Source: Brachyhypopomus gauderio
Taxonomy: Eukaryota > Chordata > Actinopteri > Gymnotiformes > Hypopomidae
Length of the DNA stretch: 64,000 nt
Assembly: GCF_052324685.1 (NCBI RefSeq)
Contig: NW_027506911.1
Span: 372,001-436,000, forward strand
Direction of reading: 5' to 3'
In this document: one piece after another, positions 42,625-55,875 of the stretch
Numbering within the stretch: the stretch's first letter is position 1
Layout: every line of letters begins with the position of its first letter
The notes under the pieces: model-generated
Database searches by the model: none
What the model was told of the DNA's origin: nothing
Seen by the model: only the letters and a program-made list of their open reading frames with translations
Made by a program: the position numbers and the translations under genes

Positions 42625-43019
42625 GGTAGGGAAGAAAAATATGTGTGGAAACCCTGACAAAGGACTGTATCAAAGAGGGCTGTAAAGAAAATTACTTTGG
42701 ATAGGTCTGATGTTGTAAGGAACTTGGCTAATTATCGTTGAATTGAGCATCTGTCTTCTGGTGTTAAGTTGCTATATGAGATAATTGTGGAGTTGGAGTC
42801 ATTTTCCATTATATTTCACATATCTTCTTATTGTGCAGACCATGATGATACAATATAACATAATTACCAAGTTGTTCTTAAAGTGAGTGGCCATGTGTGT
42901 TCTTTATCGTTTCTCCTGAACATTTGTAAAAGGTGCATTAAAGAATTTCTCTAGCTGATTCCTCTCTTACTGTTTTTTTTCTTATTGTTTTCCATTGCAT
43001 TTGATGTTCATTTCATTTC

Positions 43020-43160
43020 TCTCATGGGTCCACCACCCGTGCGGGGAGCAACAGTAGGGATCTGGTGCAATGTGGACCGGGTAGTGGCCAAAACCATGCG
43101 GAGGCTAACCGCAATCGAAATACTAGGTGACAGAAATACAGTCGAAATCCAAATAACCAA
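43020..43160. repeat. Interspersed repeat of the CCACCACCCGTGCGGGGAG type
   Basis: GGTCCACCACCCGTGCGGGG followed by AGGGATCTGGTGCAATGTGG resembles a common fish RTE-like non-LTR repeat segment. It is a fragment only. Confidence 0.4.
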
Positions 43161-43479
43161 ACATACATGTCAGTGTTCACCACAAGCCAAACATCCACCA
43201 CACAAAACCCACCAAAGCCAGGAGATAGCGTTCCCGTTTCATGTTTCCAACTTGAGGTTTTTAAATGTAGTGTGGCAAATCAGGAACGGGCTTGAAGATG
43301 CACCAGGAAGACATCTGGATCCCAAAGGGCTGGAGCTGCACCTGCTGATGCAAACTGACACACAATAATACACGAGACCCACGTAGACTCGTATCAACAC
43401 GCTGTGAGCGGCCGTGGTAGATGAGAAGGTTGTTTCCATGCACTGGGAAGGGCGTGATTTATGTAATACTGCCAAGGTG

Positions 43480-43645
43480 AGACATTTACTTTCATTAGCA
43501 GATGCAGAGAAACTGGTCCACACTATTGTCTCACCAAGTATGGACAACTGTTATGGTCTTTTAATTGGATGCTCTAAAAAGACTTCGATCACATTAGTCC
43601 TACTGTCTCTGAATTGCACTGGCTGTTGGTTATGGAACATTCTTC
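43480..43645 (+). pseudogene. Non-LTR retrotransposon RT C-terminal fragment
   Basis: The peptide LADAEKLVHTIVSPSMDNCY, then GLLIGCSKKT and LNCTGCWLW, resembles the thumb region of fish LINE reverse transcriptases (DAEKLVHAF...LDYCN.LL.G.PKK...LHWLP). It is isolated and diverged. Confidence 0.6.
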
Positions 43646-43664
43646 CGGCTCCAATCCAGTTTGC

Positions 43665-43962
43665 CAGTGGATGTGCTGGTACCACCAGTGGATGTCCTGA
43701 TACCACCAGTGGATGTCCTGGTACCACCAGTGGATGTCCTGATACCACCAGTGGATGTCCTGGTACCACCAGTGGATGTCCTGATACCACCAGTGGATGT
43801 GCTGGTACCACCAGTGGATGTGCTGATACCACCAGTGGATGTCCTGGTACCACCAGTGGATGTGCTGGTACCACCAGTGGATGTCCTGGTACCACCAGTG
43901 GATGTCCTGGTACCACCAGTGGATGTGCTGGTACCACCAGTGGATGTGCTGATGATGTCAGC
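43665..43962. repeat. 21-bp minisatellite, about 14 units
   Basis: The unit ACCACCAGTGGATGTCCTGGT repeats with C/G (CCT/GCT) and GGT/GAT variation. It begins right where the LINE fragment ends, and all frames stay open because the period is a multiple of three. Confidence 0.88.
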
Positions 43963-44030
43963 AGGCACGGCAATGCAGTGAAAACATGTGTTGTAAAATG
44001 CACTATATAAATATAATTGACTTCACTAAA

Positions 44031-45325
44031 GGAGGAAGTGAGAGTCCGAATATCTGTAACATATATAGTGGACTTTATTTTAGCCAGACGTTCTTCTCTG
44101 AGTGTAGAGTGGAGGTAAAGTTAAAACAGCTTCGTCCATCTGGACTGATTCACACTTCACAGCTTGACTAGGTTACTGAAGAGAGAAGAATGAAGGTGGG
44201 TGCGAACTTACATGTAAATGAAGAAGTTCACAGTACTGTGGGTCGAACTCTCTGCAGAGAGACCTGTTACAGACCAGAATCAGAATGAGCAGCCTTACCA
44301 ATGAAAGGAGCCAGTTACAATTCAGCAACAATCACCTGACTGTAGAGAGAGACCGGTTACAGACCAGTAAGTATATCCTGACTGCAGAGAGAGACCAGCT
44401 AAAGAAAGTGAGTGGCCAGAAAGTTTTGTGAACTGGGCTAGTGAGCATTTACAGGCTCCAAGGCACAGAGCTGCTTCTTTTACCTTTAATTCTGTACAGG
44501 TACTGTTCCCAAACCAGACCATGACTGAGCGCAGGAGGTTCTACAGACCACCTTGTCTGTACTGCGCTTATGGTTGTCTGCCATGAATTCCTAATATGCC
44601 TGATATAATAAGGGAACTGAGTGTATAAATTGTACCCATGCTTACAGTGAAAATATCAACAACACATAAACAACATCACATTAGTCCAAAGGGGACTGAA
44701 AGGGAGATTAGTGTTACAGAATAGGGAGTTAACCCCATGCTTATTTAATCAAGCGCTGAATATTGTTCTGGCTTTGAGAACCACCCCACCAAAGCAGTGT
44801 AGAACCGGGTCTGAAAGTCATTACTGACCCCCTTCTGCCGTTACATGTGCGCCCTCTTCTGGCCAAATCAATAAGAACTGGATTGAGCAGAGGAGTCAAT
44901 ACACTTTGTTGTAGCCGTTTTTATTTCTAATATAACATATTACATTCAGCTTAAATTTAAATGTAATAAACAAAAAAAAAGAAGTCAAGTAAAAACATCA
45001 AATTATAACAAAACATTTGGCTTATGTAAATACACTTATGGAGTATTATTGTTTTATTTTATGAACAGATGTGTATCTTAGACTGGGATGGAAGACACCC
45101 GACGCCAACATTTATTATTTCTCTGATGGAGAGAAGACTTGGAGTGACAGCAGGAAGTATCGCCAAGACAGAGAGTCTAACTTTGGTTCTCTGGATTTCA
45201 GGTTCTGGATTCAGGTAGAGAAGCAGGTAACGCTGGTGAGGACTGTGCGGTAGTGGTGGGGGCAGTGAGGAAGGAGGGCTGGAATGACCTGCCATGCACA
45301 AGCCAAAATTAGTGGATCTGTCATC
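44031..45325 (+). pseudogene. C-type lectin pseudogene 5
   Basis: The promoter block GGAGGAAGTGAGAGTCCGAA is intact at 44,031. The ATG at 44,190 starts MKVGANLHVNEEV, but the sequence then runs straight into neck-type GCAGAGAGAGACC text, so the membrane exon is lost. At 45,069 an exon 3-like piece follows an ACAG acceptor (YLRLGWKTPDANIYYFSD, KTWSDSRKY), with the conserved Cys replaced by Arg. It then joins intron 4/exon 5 sequence directly, deleting exon 4. In the exon 5 remnant EDCAVV and GWNDLPC are readable, but a TAG stands where Lys/Arg precedes WIC. The gene is broken at several points. Confidence 0.8.
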
Positions 45326-46115
45326 GTGTTTTTATGTGTGTAGTGTTTTTCACTACTAGCATAGTATCACAACCACTCTTTGTAATACTATGACAGTTGT
45401 GCAATACCTGTCCTATCTCACTGGGAAATATAATATGCATCCACTGACCACTGACCAACATTTCTATCAATTAAACATCTCATTAAATAACCGCAAGTGC
45501 TTTACTGGTATAAAGATGGATTTCAAATGGTGACCACTGTTAATGTTAGAAGAGAGCAGTTTTCAAGTGTAAAATCAATAAATATTTAATATAGACATTA
45601 CATACTACACACTGCATACTGCTTTCAGTATATACTGTAACACTGCGTACTGGTCCCCATAGTAGTATGCAGTATGGTGTCTGTCATGCAGCAAACACAA
45701 AGCATACTATAGGTTCACACTAATGTGTGAAGTCTCCGCCCACTTGACAAAGATTTTGCCTCACTGTGGCATGATGGGATGTAGTATAACATTAAGATAG
45801 CTCCATGTTCGGCCAGAGTAGCACATCATCCTTTATATTTTGCTGAAAGGAAAATTTTATTTTGGTCATATACTGCCTACAGAAAACTCATTTGGGGCCC
45901 AGTCAGTATGTGAGTAGGAAGTCGCAGTCTATTCTGAACACAGACTTAGAATCTGAACACATACATACGAGACTGTACAGAGGGGGATCTTTATGTAGAC
46001 ATATACAGAGGAGGGACTGGGAACAGGTGATGGTGATTAGAAATGGCATGTGAATTAGCTCAGATGCAAGTAATGCTGGCCGTGGTTTGCAGAGATTGAA
46101 TTCAGTGGTCAAAGA

Positions 46116-46157
<42 letters not shown>

Positions 46158-47100
46158 GCGTGTGGTAGTACTCCTTAAGTAACTTGAGTAATATCAGCTC
46201 ATGAGTTCATCACAGTGGAGGAAGGCAGGGTTCCTTGGTGCTGGCCACAGCTGTTGTGATGTTGGTTTACCTGTAACTGAGTGCTGAGTGCCCCAGAATG
46301 GGGAGAGGGGAGCTGCTACACTCAGACATGGAGGAAGAGGATGAGGAAGAGGAGCAGCGCATGAGAGATGAAGGTGGGGTTAAATGTTTGTGAATTAGCA
46401 TCATAATGTGCAGGCAGGAGACTGGAATGAATTAGAAATTGAAATGTACATCTGAAACAAAAAAACACATACAGGTGGTAAAGAGTAATAAATGAAAATA
46501 TGTACATTACGTTTTAATAATATTATATAGGTGTATGTTATCTGAAGGTGGTGTTTTGATCACTTGATGAACTCTCCATTTGAGATACAAACATACGACA
46601 TTTCCATATCCGACGTACAATAACAGTTTTGGCTACGTGAGACAGCAGATGGTGTCCTGGATCAGGGTATTGTGCTGATCTTGGTCTTGGTCTTACACTC
46701 TACTGTGGAGGATTACCGGTCTGGAAATATTAAAAAACAGTTTTACTGTGATGATTGTGTTCCCTTTTTAAGAGCGTACATGGAGTACACAACATTTTGG
46801 CATGAGAGTAATATTTTTGGGTGTTTCAGTACTGCTTTAAATACTGCAAACTATTCTAAATCTATTTTAATAGCTGTGGCTTTTCTTAAGACAGACGATG
46901 CCTTTGCTCATTGTTTAAGGTGAATTAAATAGGAGTTAATCAGATTAATTAAATTAATTAGAGTGTCTTAGCCTACCTGTTGGTTTGCTCCCTCAATTTT
47001 TTTTCATTTAAGATTTGAAATTGTGATTTCAAAGATATGATTTGAGATACAAGTGCCACAAACCGGTAAAACACACCCCTGTGCAAATTCTTTATCCTTT
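45326..47100. other. Spacer between the lectin cluster and klhl2
   Basis: No gene is supported. A (CA)n run lies at 46,120-46,153, and a roughly palindromic AT-rich repeat around 45,600-45,700 (CATACTGCTTTCAGTATA... AGTATGCAGTATGG) may be a MITE. Confidence 0.45.
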
Positions 47101-47607
47101 ATTCTGCACAACTCTCCCAGCCGCAGTCACTGGGACACCAGCCCCGCATGCTTGCTAAAAACCACACGACATTTGAGGTCTTCCACGGGTAGATGGCGCT
47201 GCGTGTTCCTGGTTTCATTTCCTCTCCCGCAAAAGGATCTCGTCTTTGCTCGATGTTCTTGTTTCCCCACTGAGGAAAAATAACAGAGAGTCGGTGTGGC
47301 CGGTCGTCTCCGAACACCTGGGACATGGTCGCCCTCTCACATGCGCGCTGATCTGGGCAGCTGAACCAAAGCTCCAGTGACCGTGACCTTGGCGTGTTCC
47401 TGTATGACATAAGCTTGCTAGATGCCTACATGCCTGCCGTGAGCTGAGGTTGACTGATACCTAGTTGGCGACGTGGGTGGTTATGGACCGGAGATCTTCT
47501 TGGCTCACACACAGCGGTGTCTTCCTCCGTTTCGGGCCGGGATGCGTTGAGATGGAGTGGTGCAAGTTAATGGAGACACCTATCACGGCCTGAGAAGATC
47601 CAAAGAC
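47101..47607 (+). promoter_or_regulatory. klhl2: GC-rich promoter and 5' UTR region of klhl2
   Basis: The sequence changes from AT-rich to CpG-richer text before the proposed klhl2 start. A short upstream open frame (METPITA, 47,570-47,593) begins with METP, the same first four residues I recall for human KLHL2, but it stops at once and no donor after it fits exon 2. I treat it as 5' UTR. Confidence 0.4.
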
Positions 47608-47632
47608 ATGGAGATACATCCACTGTAATCGC

Positions 47633-47682
<50 letters not shown>

Positions 47683-49143
47683 AACTACTCGCTTGCTGAG
47701 CTCGGCGTTTTGCGGTAGTCACGGGTTATTTGCGGATGCTGTACAGTTGGACGGGTTTGTGCAAAGCTGCGTTATTCGGATCGGAACCGCGCAGATGTGT
47801 GTGTTTTATATTCAGCACCGCACATGGCAGTGTAAACACGCATTCAAACACGCACATCTTTGCAGTCTGGGACTCGGGTGTGCGCGACTGGCCAAGTGTG
47901 CAGCCTCGGAATATTTGGGCTTGCACACACAATCCGATGTCCAGGTTTTTTGGAGGGCTACACGATATGGACAGAATGTTGTATTGCGATTGTGGTGTTA
48001 AATCGGCGATGTGCGTTATTTCATACATTATTAACCACACAGGCGGACGTTTTGACGTGACATGAATAAAGATTGCTTCGCGTCCTTCCACATCAGACGT
48101 TATTTACTGTTGTTGAATCCTTCCACCGGGTCATTAATGGTCACGCGCACGGAGCATTCGTCCGGACCGTCTGGGCTTGGCCGGAGCGCTGGCTGCATGT
48201 TTGTGCTTCCTGTGAAGGTTCATTTGCATATTGCAGCTTCCAAGCACATAAACATCGCAAAAGGACAAATACCGATATACGATGAACAATATATTGCTCA
48301 GCCCTGCCCCATCTGTATTCACAATGTTTGACACAAAGCATGCAATTAATTCTGTACACTGTGTGTGCATATATATATATATTTAGTGTGTGTGTTTGAG
48401 GTAGAAGGCCCCTTATCTTAAGTGTTATGGGTTAATGGCTGCAGTTCTTTACAGACTGGATAATACATAAATCTGGTGCTTTCTCACAGGAGCTAAGGAA
48501 ACGGCTCTATTCCCAAACCTCAAGACATTTAAAGTTTATTTTGTGATCATCCACAATCTCTTCCTTGATTTCTTCTCACTAATAAAAAGAATACATTTTT
48601 AATGGTTGAAAAGGTTACAAATAATGTTTTAATGGGTGAAAGGTCCAGTTTAATTGGGTATTGTAATCTGGCACACATGGTGAAGTGTTGACAGAACGTC
48701 AGTGTCTTGGCTGGCCTCACGTCTAGCGTCACTCTGGGAACTAAAGACATTTTGACTGCAGGCCTCGACGTGCTGGTCCCACACCTTAGCCTTAGATCAG
48801 AGGCTGGTCAGTAGGAGAGAAGGTCTGGACTGGTTATGTCTGCAATGAACACACGCCGTTCACAGAGTGGTGGTCTGGGTTGACTAGTGTAGAGGGCTGG
48901 GGCCTCTATCAGTGACTTGTGTGTCTCTTGCATCTGTTTGGATGTTCACGTCTCTTTGCTTTATTGTAGGTAGATGTGCAATTTGTAATCCTGATGCCTG
49001 TCTTGTGTGTGTGTTCCAGATGCACTAAGCTTTGCCATCATAAAACTGTGGATCTGAAGGATGACGTCTGTGAGAAACAGAGCGCAGTGACAGTTAACCC
49101 ACGGCACATGAAGAAAGCCTTCCGGATTATGAACGAGCTGCGG

Positions 49144-49187
<44 letters not shown>

Positions 49188-49636
49188 ACGCAGGTGTGTG
49201 CGTGCTTGTACGTGTGTGACGTTTTGTAACAGAGCTGAATCATTGTGTTTTATTTATGTGTAATATACAGACACACACAACGAGCCCTACAGTAGAAGTG
49301 TGTGTTAGTCAGAAGTGCTGTGTCTTGTGCTCCGAACTTTACTGCCCATTTTGTTAGCTCATGAACCCAGTGCCATTTGATTTGCAGTTTTATAAATGAC
49401 AGTCTAGGGATTTTCTTTTTTTTTTGCAATTGAGCTGTGCAAAGTGAGAGAATTTGAGATCTTGTGTGTGAGAGAGAGAGAGAGATTAAATGTTCTTTGT
49501 TTCCTTCTGCGCCAGTCAAAGTGTGCTGTGTGATGTGACTATCGTAGCCGAGGACGTAGAGATTGCAGCCCACAGGGTGGTGTTAGCTGCCGGTAGCCCC
49601 TACTTCCACGCCATGTTTACAGGTAACAACACACGT

Positions 49637-49675
<39 letters not shown>

Positions 49676-49809
49676 CGAGAGAGATGGAAAGAGGCATATA
49701 TAGGCATCTCATGTATATGGGGCATGAATGAGATGTGTAATTTGCATGTGTGAGCACATATCCTGCTGATGACTGTAGGTGTGTTTGTATGGGGAGGTGT
49801 GCACATCAC

Positions 49810-49852
<43 letters not shown>

Positions 49853-49959
49853 ACATTTGTGCGTGCGCACGCATACATTATCATGCTGATGATTGCATGG
49901 GTGTGTGTGCATCATAGTGCTGATGATTGTGGGTGTTTGTGGTGGTGTGCGCCTCATTA

Positions 49960-50007
<48 letters not shown>

Positions 50008-50981
50008 TGTGTGTGTGTGTGTGTAGGTGAGATGAGTGAGAGCCGACAGAAGAAGGTTCGAATAAAGGAGATTGATGGCTGGACTCTGGGCATGTTGATT
50101 GACTATGTTTATACTGCTGAAATACAAGTCACAGAAGAGAACGTGCAGGTAGTGTCCACACACACACTCACTTCTCTCTCTCCATCTACTCTTCTTGCTG
50201 TTCTTTCTTTTCTTCTCCCTTGTTATTTTGCGTCATACTGAACTTTGTCGTACTTAAACTGGTAAGGACTGGTTTAAGAAAGAAAGGGAGGAAGGAACCT
50301 ACACACCAGTTAACCCAGACGTTCCTCAACACTGGACGTGATCAGTGTTCTCCTTTCACCGCTTTACATTGTTTTATTGTTGCTGTGATCATGATGTACT
50401 TGGTACACGAAGCAACATTTTGCCATTGTGAAATTAGTAACTATTGGCAACACAGGTGGATGCTTAATGTGATGGACTTGGATTATTTTGATGAAATTTA
50501 CCAATAATCTGTCAAAGTTTGGCTCACAGGTGCTCACAGCCTGCAATATAAACTCTTATGCTGTCTGATATCAGTATTGCAAAGGCCAGTGTGGTGATGA
50601 CGTTGAACACACTATATATCGTGACCCCCCCTCCCCCATCAACCAAAACCAGCATGTGCGTGTTGATGAGGCTGCACAGTAAATCAGATCCTAGCGGCCC
50701 TGCTGGGGCGACCGGTGCGTTCACACGTCCAGAGCGGGACAGCTGGCCCTCTCACACTCGTAGTGGGACGTTTCTGTCTCGAGGAGGAACGAGTTGTGAA
50801 AATCCAGAGGCACCTCTGCCATTTGGACATGACTTTGAAGCTGGCGTTGGACGCTCCGGACAGTCGGTTGCCTGTGTTCGCTGGTGGTGAACTTCAGAGC
50901 TGAACACCCGTGCTGCTCGTGTATCTTAGATCTTCTGTGTGTGTGGGGGAGGGGGGGGGCACTTAGAAGGGGTCGTCAAAG

Positions 50982-51070
<89 letters not shown>

Positions 51071-52675
51071 AGAGTACTCCCATCTGCTCTGTTCCCAACG
51101 GCCGGGTGCTAGCTAGCAGTCAGGAGCAGCTCGCTGGTCTTCATGGTGTCCGGTGACGCGTGTGACACTGGAACTGTTTGTGATGCTGGAGCTGTTTTGC
51201 CACTTCGCTCTAGGGCCTCCGGAGGCTGTTTTTCCCTGCGGGATTTCTCACAAGCAGAGAACTTAAGTTCTTAAGTCTGTCCAACAGCAGAAGTCCTAAA
51301 ACCTAATGCCCATTCCCCCTTTTGGCTAAGGTTACCGAATACTGCTTTATGAAGCAACTCCACCCCCCACACAAAATGATGTATATACACTCCACATATT
51401 ACTGACAAATACTATATTGCAATTTTACAGCTGTTGTGATGTGACTTATACACCTTATTGCAATATAAAACATATAAGCGAGCCTTTAATGTGTCATGGT
51501 GAAAGATTTGTCCAAAATCATTTATGTTCGCTGAATCACAGGATTGTGCCGTGATTCATCAAAACACCCGCAGAACGAGTTCTTATTTTGAACATCTGTG
51601 ATTGGTTAGGACGCTCACAGCACGCACAAAGAACAAACTGTCATTTGTTAGGGAGCTCATTTGCATACTGAAGCCTTCTGCGTTATCAGTGCACCAAAGG
51701 CCAATATCGTGGCAAGGAGCGACTAAACGATGTCTCGTCCGATGCTAACGCACTGTATTCTGCGGCAGTAATAAACAGGGAAAACAGCGGCTGAGTAATA
51801 TTACATGCCAACAGGAAGGGTACAGCCATAAGATTCCCCTAGTGGCCAGTGTGGGTAAATGCAAGGCAAGACCTTTCTAGAGTAGCGTGTGCTTAATGTG
51901 TGCAGGTGCAAGGTAGGAGTTAAATGCGTGTGTGCACGTGCATAATTCTTAACAAGCGTGTGTGTGCATGTATGTATATGCGGTACTGATAATATGATGA
52001 GGTACTGAGTGCACTTTGGCGTGTGTGTAGGTGCTGTTGCCGGCGGCGGGTCTGCTGCAGCTCCAGGAGGTGAAGAGGGCGTGTTGCGAGTTCCTCTCCA
52101 TCCAACTCCACCCGACCAACTGTCTCGGCATCCGGGCTTTTGCAGACCTCCACGCCTGCTCGGACCTTCTCAACCTGGCCAACTCCTACGCTGGTCTGTG
52201 CTCTGTGCGGTCTAAAGACATACACTATCAAATTAATAGACATACACTATCAAATGAATAAGGACCCCCCCCCCCCCCAGTGTTGGGTTTAAATGTCTCA
52301 GCCATGCTTTAAAAAACTAACACAGTGGGACTGAACAATGACGGTCTGGTGAAGGTTGAGTACTAGTGAGTTTGGGGATTTGTCTTTAGCTAGATCTGCC
52401 GTTTCACTGCCTTGTGATGCAGTCTGGGTCTGGCAGATGGGAGAATCCTTCTTCCCGCAGGCCGACTGTAAAGTCTTGTGTTTAGATGATGCTCTGGTGT
52501 TGGTTGTCAGGGTTAAGACTCGGTGTTTAGCATGGGTGTCCGCTTACTTGTGGTCATTTAGTGTATGTAGGACCCTGTTTGACTTGTTTTTTTTCTTTCT
52601 TTTTGTTTTTTCTTCAATGGTATCTCTTCACCTCATCTTTCACTACACCATCCTCCTCTGCCTCACTTTCTGGCT

Positions 52676-52713
<38 letters not shown>

Positions 52714-52829
52714 CAGCATTTTTCGGAGGTGGTCCAGTGTGAGGAGTTCCTCAACTTGGGGATGGAACAGGTTTGCAGTCTAATCGCCAGCGACAAGCTA
52801 ACAATACCATCTGAGGAGAAGGTAACGAA

Positions 52830-52867
<38 letters not shown>

Positions 52868-52969
52868 ACACGCACACTCACGCACGCGCGCACACACATG
52901 TACACACACGCACAAATGTACACTCACACACACTCACGCACGCATACACACACACACTCACACACGCAT

Positions 52970-53026
<57 letters not shown>

Positions 53027-55172
53027 GACCGAAGGTTACTGTATTGGGCATGAGGAGTGATCCTGTATGGGTTGTTTAAATCTTTTGTCTTTGGTGAGGC
53101 TGGTCACTGGTGTACTAGTAAGTGTGACTGGCAAACGCATAGAAAAGCCCCTTGCTGTGGGTAGTTATCATAACCAAAAACAAAACCGCATGAAGCCTTA
53201 TATTGAACTACTTCTAATGATGGCACAGGCAGGTTAATGTTCCAGCAACCTCCGTGCTGGTCAAAATGCATGATACAGGACTTCCCCCATCACTTATGTA
53301 GCATTTACATTAAACGTTTGCTATGTGACTCAGAATTAATACTTAATATAGTCTATGACATTTTCATCATAGTGTATTGTTGTAACACATCGTCCTGCCC
53401 CCCCCCCCCCCCCAATGATTTTCGTTTTTCTGTTTTAGTGGGTTTTCCTTTCTCCGTCTAGATCCGCCCCCTGTTGTAAGTGCATCACCTGTGTCTCGTT
53501 TTCCTCATTTAGATCTTCTATTTAAATCCTTAGTTTGGATACCGTCTTTGCTGGTCGTTGGTTGTGTTTGGTGTGATACAAGGTTTCTTAGAAAGTCCAG
53601 CCCCTCATCCGTAGCCGATCGTTGTCTTAGTTGTTTCTTGTGTTTTTGTCTGTGATGTTTTGTCCTTTAGTTGTGAGTAGTTCAGTTTGAGTCATTAGGT
53701 GTGTGTTGAGATATACAGCGGGTTAGTTCGTTTGGTTGATTCTCTGCGTGGTAGTTGTATGTTGCGAGACTGCATTTATTGTATTGATTGTCTTTTTGCG
53801 TTTTGGTTTTATTCGTCGTGAATGTGTCAGGTTGAGTGTACCGCCCCCGGTTGGTTCCCTGTGTTTGGTTATTTGATTCTTCTTAACCCATTAGTATGTT
53901 TTCCTTATATCCTTTCTTTAAGTTATAGCGTGTATTGTTCGTTAATCTTTAGTCTGCTTTGTTCAGAATGGGTTTCTTTATTATTGTACGTTTGTGATTT
54001 TTGTAACCGCTGTGCAAACAAGATGCCCTGTCGATCTCGTTGTCGTGCTTCCAGATTGTCTGTCAGTCGTGAGTCTCCAAGTTTGTCTGTTGGATGCATA
54101 TCTCTGGATTCTAACCCCATTGATGTTGAGTGTACGAATAAAACCCCTGACTCTTTGCATGTGTGTCCATCTCCAGTTACAATCGACTCTAGATCGTTAC
54201 AATTGTATTAAGGAGAAATTTTCTTATCATTAATTTTTTTTTTCAAAAATGCTGTCTAATAATGATACATTTAGCAGTAATTTTCTTAGAATTATGCTAA
54301 TTTTATAATTATGACATAACATAATAAACCCTTCGTAATGACATTATTGTTTATATTCTCCTTGGCAGCAATACATCCTTTCTATACTTGAGAAGAAAAT
54401 ATTTATACGGGATCTCGTATCTCATGTGAATTGGTTATAAACATTACGGACGTCTTCTGATAAATTACAAATATATGTACAGAAAGCTAATCCCTTCCCG
54501 AGTAATACTTTATTCAGATGGAAAAATTCTATTATTTTAATTTTCCATGTTATTTGGGTTCTTTAAACCATCAGATTAATTTAACTTTGTATTTCATGCT
54601 TGTGCAGTTCTACCTCAAATTTAAAACAAAAATCTATTGGCACAATATTCTAGTGCTAATTTCCCACTCTCAATTTGGCCTTACATGTTTTAATGGCATA
54701 TGTAAATTTCTCATAACATGGATAATATCCATTCTATTACTTTTTTGTATATCATATCGTATCGTTATTGTCTGGACACTAGAAAATATCACGGTATAAA
54801 TTTGAGCTGGTATCCCCCTCTCCTACCGTAGCCTGACTGGGACAAACTAAGTTGGTTCAGCTTCGTTAGCGAATGCTGGTGGCGTGCAGGGGGGCCACTA
54901 TGGTTGGCAGGCAAAGGCTCGTTGTCTTGGCACTGGAACGCATTGGAGGTTTCTGGGACGTTTTGATTTCCATGGAAACAGTAGCTGTGTTTTGAAGTTG
55001 AAATTTTCATGACTTAACAGTCTGGTGTCGTGTGTGTGTTTGTGTTTGTGTTTATAGGTGTTTGAGGCAGTCATCGCATGGGTCAACCATGATAAAGATG
55101 TGCGACAAGAACATATGGCTCATCTGATGGAACACGTGTGTCTACCGCTGCTCTCCAGAGAGTACCTTGTAC

Positions 55173-55246
<74 letters not shown>

Positions 55247-55276
55247 CACATTGCAACAATGGTAGTAGCGTAACGG

Positions 55277-55347
<71 letters not shown>

Positions 55348-55504
55348 GCTCAACAGAGGGTTGAGGAGGAATCACTGGTGAAGAACAGCAGTGCCTGCAA
55401 AGACTACCTGATTGAAGCCATGAAGTACCACCTGCTGCCAACTGACCAGCGCTCCATGATGAAGACCATCCGCACTAGGGTGCGCACGCCCGTCAGCTAC
55501 CCCA

Positions 55505-55579
<75 letters not shown>

Positions 55580-55643
55580 ACAGCATGAGAAGATTCCAGT
55601 ATAATTAAGCTGTTCCCTAGGAAAAATAGATTGACTGGCATCC

Positions 55644-55676
<33 letters not shown>

Positions 55677-55800
55677 ATACAGGTTATGGTGGTTGTAGGG
55701 GGTCAGGCCCCCAAAGCCATTCGCAGTGTGGAGTGTTATGACTTTGAAGAGGAGAAATGGATCCAAGTGGCTGAACTGCCATCCAGACGATGCCGAGCAG

Positions 55801-55875
<75 letters not shown>

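Noticed and set aside
43551-44003. HPLVVPA / TSTGG / PPVDVL repeat frames on both strands
   Set aside because: Translations of the 21-bp minisatellite.
46672-46923. 83-codon plus-strand frame before klhl2
   Set aside because: No recognisable domain or splice signals; probably chance in AT-rich DNA.
47570-47593. METPITA as the true klhl2 start
   Set aside because: It terminates immediately, and no GT donor after it gives the phase needed by exon 2.
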